Made by a program: the position numbers and the translations under genes. DNA of 17,174 nt from positions 1-17,174 of the forward strand of contig CAMZKS010000002.1 in assembly GCA_947311285.1 (NCBI GenBank). The letters run 5' to 3'. The notes below the pieces were generated by a model. The model searched no databases, had not been told where the DNA came from, and was given only the letters and a program-made list of their open reading frames with translations. This document shows, piece by piece, positions 16,084-17,174 of this stretch (position 1 is the first letter of the stretch; every line of letters starts with the position of its first letter). The stretch comes from an uncultured bacterium. Its GTDB lineage: Bacteria; Patescibacteriota; Gracilibacteria; UBA4473.

Positions 16084-17174
16084 ATGTTTAAAAATTTAAA
16101 AAAGGCTTTCAAAACTCTCTCGGCAGCAATTATCTGCGCAGGATTTATATTTACTATTTTAATTCCACAAATATCGCGGGCGGCCATTGGGATTTCTACT
16201 CCATCAGTTAGTGCTGGTGAACTTATTCGTGCCTCAGATTGGAATAAGATAAAACTAGATTTAGAAACCATTGCGGCAGCGGTAGGCAGCTTACAGAATC
16301 AAACGTGGAACTCCTCTGGGGCTGATACCTATTATAATTCGGGGAATGTTGGGGTTGGTATTAATTCACCCACAGCAACGATGCATTTGTTTGCTACCAC
16401 ACCAGCGGCAAATGCAGTGTTATTTCAAATAGGAACGACCGATGACCCAGACCGAGTACGAATAGATGCTGAGGGTGATATGACTATAGATGGAAAGCTA
16501 GTGGTACGAGGAGGAGATATTTATGAAAGTGGCGGAGACTTAGAATTAAGTGGAGAAGATAGCTTGTACCTAAGTATGGACTGGAATAATAATGACGCAG
16601 ATATCCAATCTATCTTATTTGGAAAAAATGATGATGGGGCTGGAGTTGATTTTGTAGAGTTAATGCGAATTACCGAAGGCGGTAACGTAGGAATCGGAAC
16701 CAACGCCCCTGTAAGTAAACTACAAGTAGCTGGGGCGATTCAGGTTGGGAGCGATGCGGGTGTTTGTGACGCCGCTAAGACGGGGGCGATGCGTTATAAT
16801 GGTGGTGCGATAGAACGATGTGATGGTACGGCTTGGGATGCCTTAGCCACGACCAATGTGAGTGATAATTTAGGAAGCCACATTGCTACCCAAAATCTTG
16901 ATTTAGATGTTTTTACTTTAGTGGGGAATGGAGGAACAGAGGGGATTAAAATTACAGCAGGTGGGATTGTTAGCGCTGATAATAAGCTAGTAGTTAATAC
17001 AGATGTAGATGAGTCCTTAGTACTTAATGCAACAGACAGTGGCCCCGTTTATCAAAGTTTTAAGCGAGCGGGGGTAAGACAGGCTTTTATTGGTTTTGGT
17101 GGAAGCAATACTTCGATGTCTGTATTTAATGAAAGTGCGGGACCACTCATTTTAGGGAGTAATAATTTAGAGAG
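16084..17174 (+). CDS. Second secreted fibre-like protein (C-terminus beyond the window)
   Basis: At least 363 residues, open at the right edge. It begins 8 bases after the previous stop, again without a visible Shine-Dalgarno sequence. The signal peptide covers about residues 1-33 (basic MFKNLKKAFK, hydrophobic core, SRA|A). Residues ~36-210 are clearly paralogous to the preceding protein: GELIRASDWNKIKLDLE, YYNSGNVGVGINSP, VVRGGDIYESGG, LSGEDSLYLSMDWNN, ILFGKNDDGAG and MRITEGGNVGIGTNAP. After that the two differ. This one has KTGAMRYNGGAIERCDGTAWDAL (~232-254), DNLGSHIATQNLDLD (~261-275) and a further stalk-like beta region. Such modules are known from tail-fibre-like proteins of bacteria and phages. 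The tip domain lies outside the window. It is probably part of the same surface structure as its two upstream neighbours. Confidence 0.8.
   Translation, partial: MFKNLKKAFKTLSAAIICAGFIFTILIPQISRAAIGISTPSVSAGELIRASDWNKIKLDLETIAAAVGSLQNQTWNSSGADTYYNSGNVGVGINSPTATMHLFATTPAANAVLFQIGTTDDPDRVRIDAEGDMTIDGKLVVRGGDIYESGGDLELSGEDSLYLSMDWNNNDADIQSILFGKNDDGAGVDFVELMRITEGGNVGIGTNAPVSKLQVAGAIQVGSDAGVCDAAKTGAMRYNGGAIERCDGTAWDALATTNVSDNLGSHIATQNLDLDVFTLVGNGGTEGIKITAGGIVSADNKLVVNTDVDESLVLNATDSGPVYQSFKRAGVRQAFIGFGGSNTSMSVFNESAGPLILGSNNLE

Noticed and set aside
14810..17174. Prophage tail-fibre genes
   Set aside because: Both proteins carry classical export signal peptides and no other phage gene (tail, capsid, lysis, integrase) is nearby. 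They are better read as cellular secreted fibres.

Overview
The window is a moderately AT-rich stretch of a bacterial chromosome that uses the standard genetic code. Seven stop codons are visible (six TAA, one TAG) and no TGA interrupts the very long frames. Several products carry N-terminal secretion signals ending in A-x-A|Q-type sites, and a FemAB-like peptidoglycan enzyme sits next to a FecR-domain membrane protein. The fibre-like proteins follow the 'WN.../SGNVGIG...P...L.V.G' style. From memory of such families I favour a Candidate Phyla Radiation lineage related to Peregrinibacteria. A Bdellovibrio-like predator with phage-tail-fibre-type adhesins is the main alternative. I cannot place the organism with confidence.

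Layout. Positions 1-1910 (minus strand, C-terminus outside the window) encode a secreted PKD-type repeat protein. Divergent from it are folB (dihydroneopterin aldolase, 2007-2336), a minus-strand tRNA-Thr(UGU) with encoded CCA and its own terminator (2335-2441), and a RimJ/RimL-type GNAT acetyltransferase (2518-3099). Next comes a possibly acquired gene with two winged-helix-like segments and very unusual arginine codons (3189-4001). Its stop codon overlaps the stop codon of a convergent FecR-FemAB gene pair (minus strand, 6617 to 3998).

A 176-bp divergent intergenic region (6618-6793) then opens a plus-strand surface-protein operon that runs off the right edge. It begins with a 2669-residue secreted protein (6794-14803). 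This mosaic has an ectodomain, a membrane helix, an internal second signal-peptide-like segment, Cys-rich blocks, GLUG-type repeats, a carbohydrate-binding-like beta-sandwich, a LamG-like domain and seven LVIVD-type propeller repeats. After gaps of only 6 and 8 bases follow two paralogous secreted fibre-like proteins (14810-16075, and 16084 to the edge). They share an N-terminal stalk module and have different C-terminal parts.

My reading, which is inference, is that the right-hand operon builds a secreted, modular adhesion or recognition apparatus at the cell surface. The left-hand part holds cell-wall and secreted-protein genes plus ordinary housekeeping functions. The most noteworthy feature is the internal transmembrane helix / basic loop / signal peptide at 8003-8134. 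It suggests two secreted proteins fused into one polyprotein that could be cut by signal peptidase. No gene-free stretch exceeds 300 bases, and I saw no insertion sequence, CRISPR array or phage core gene.
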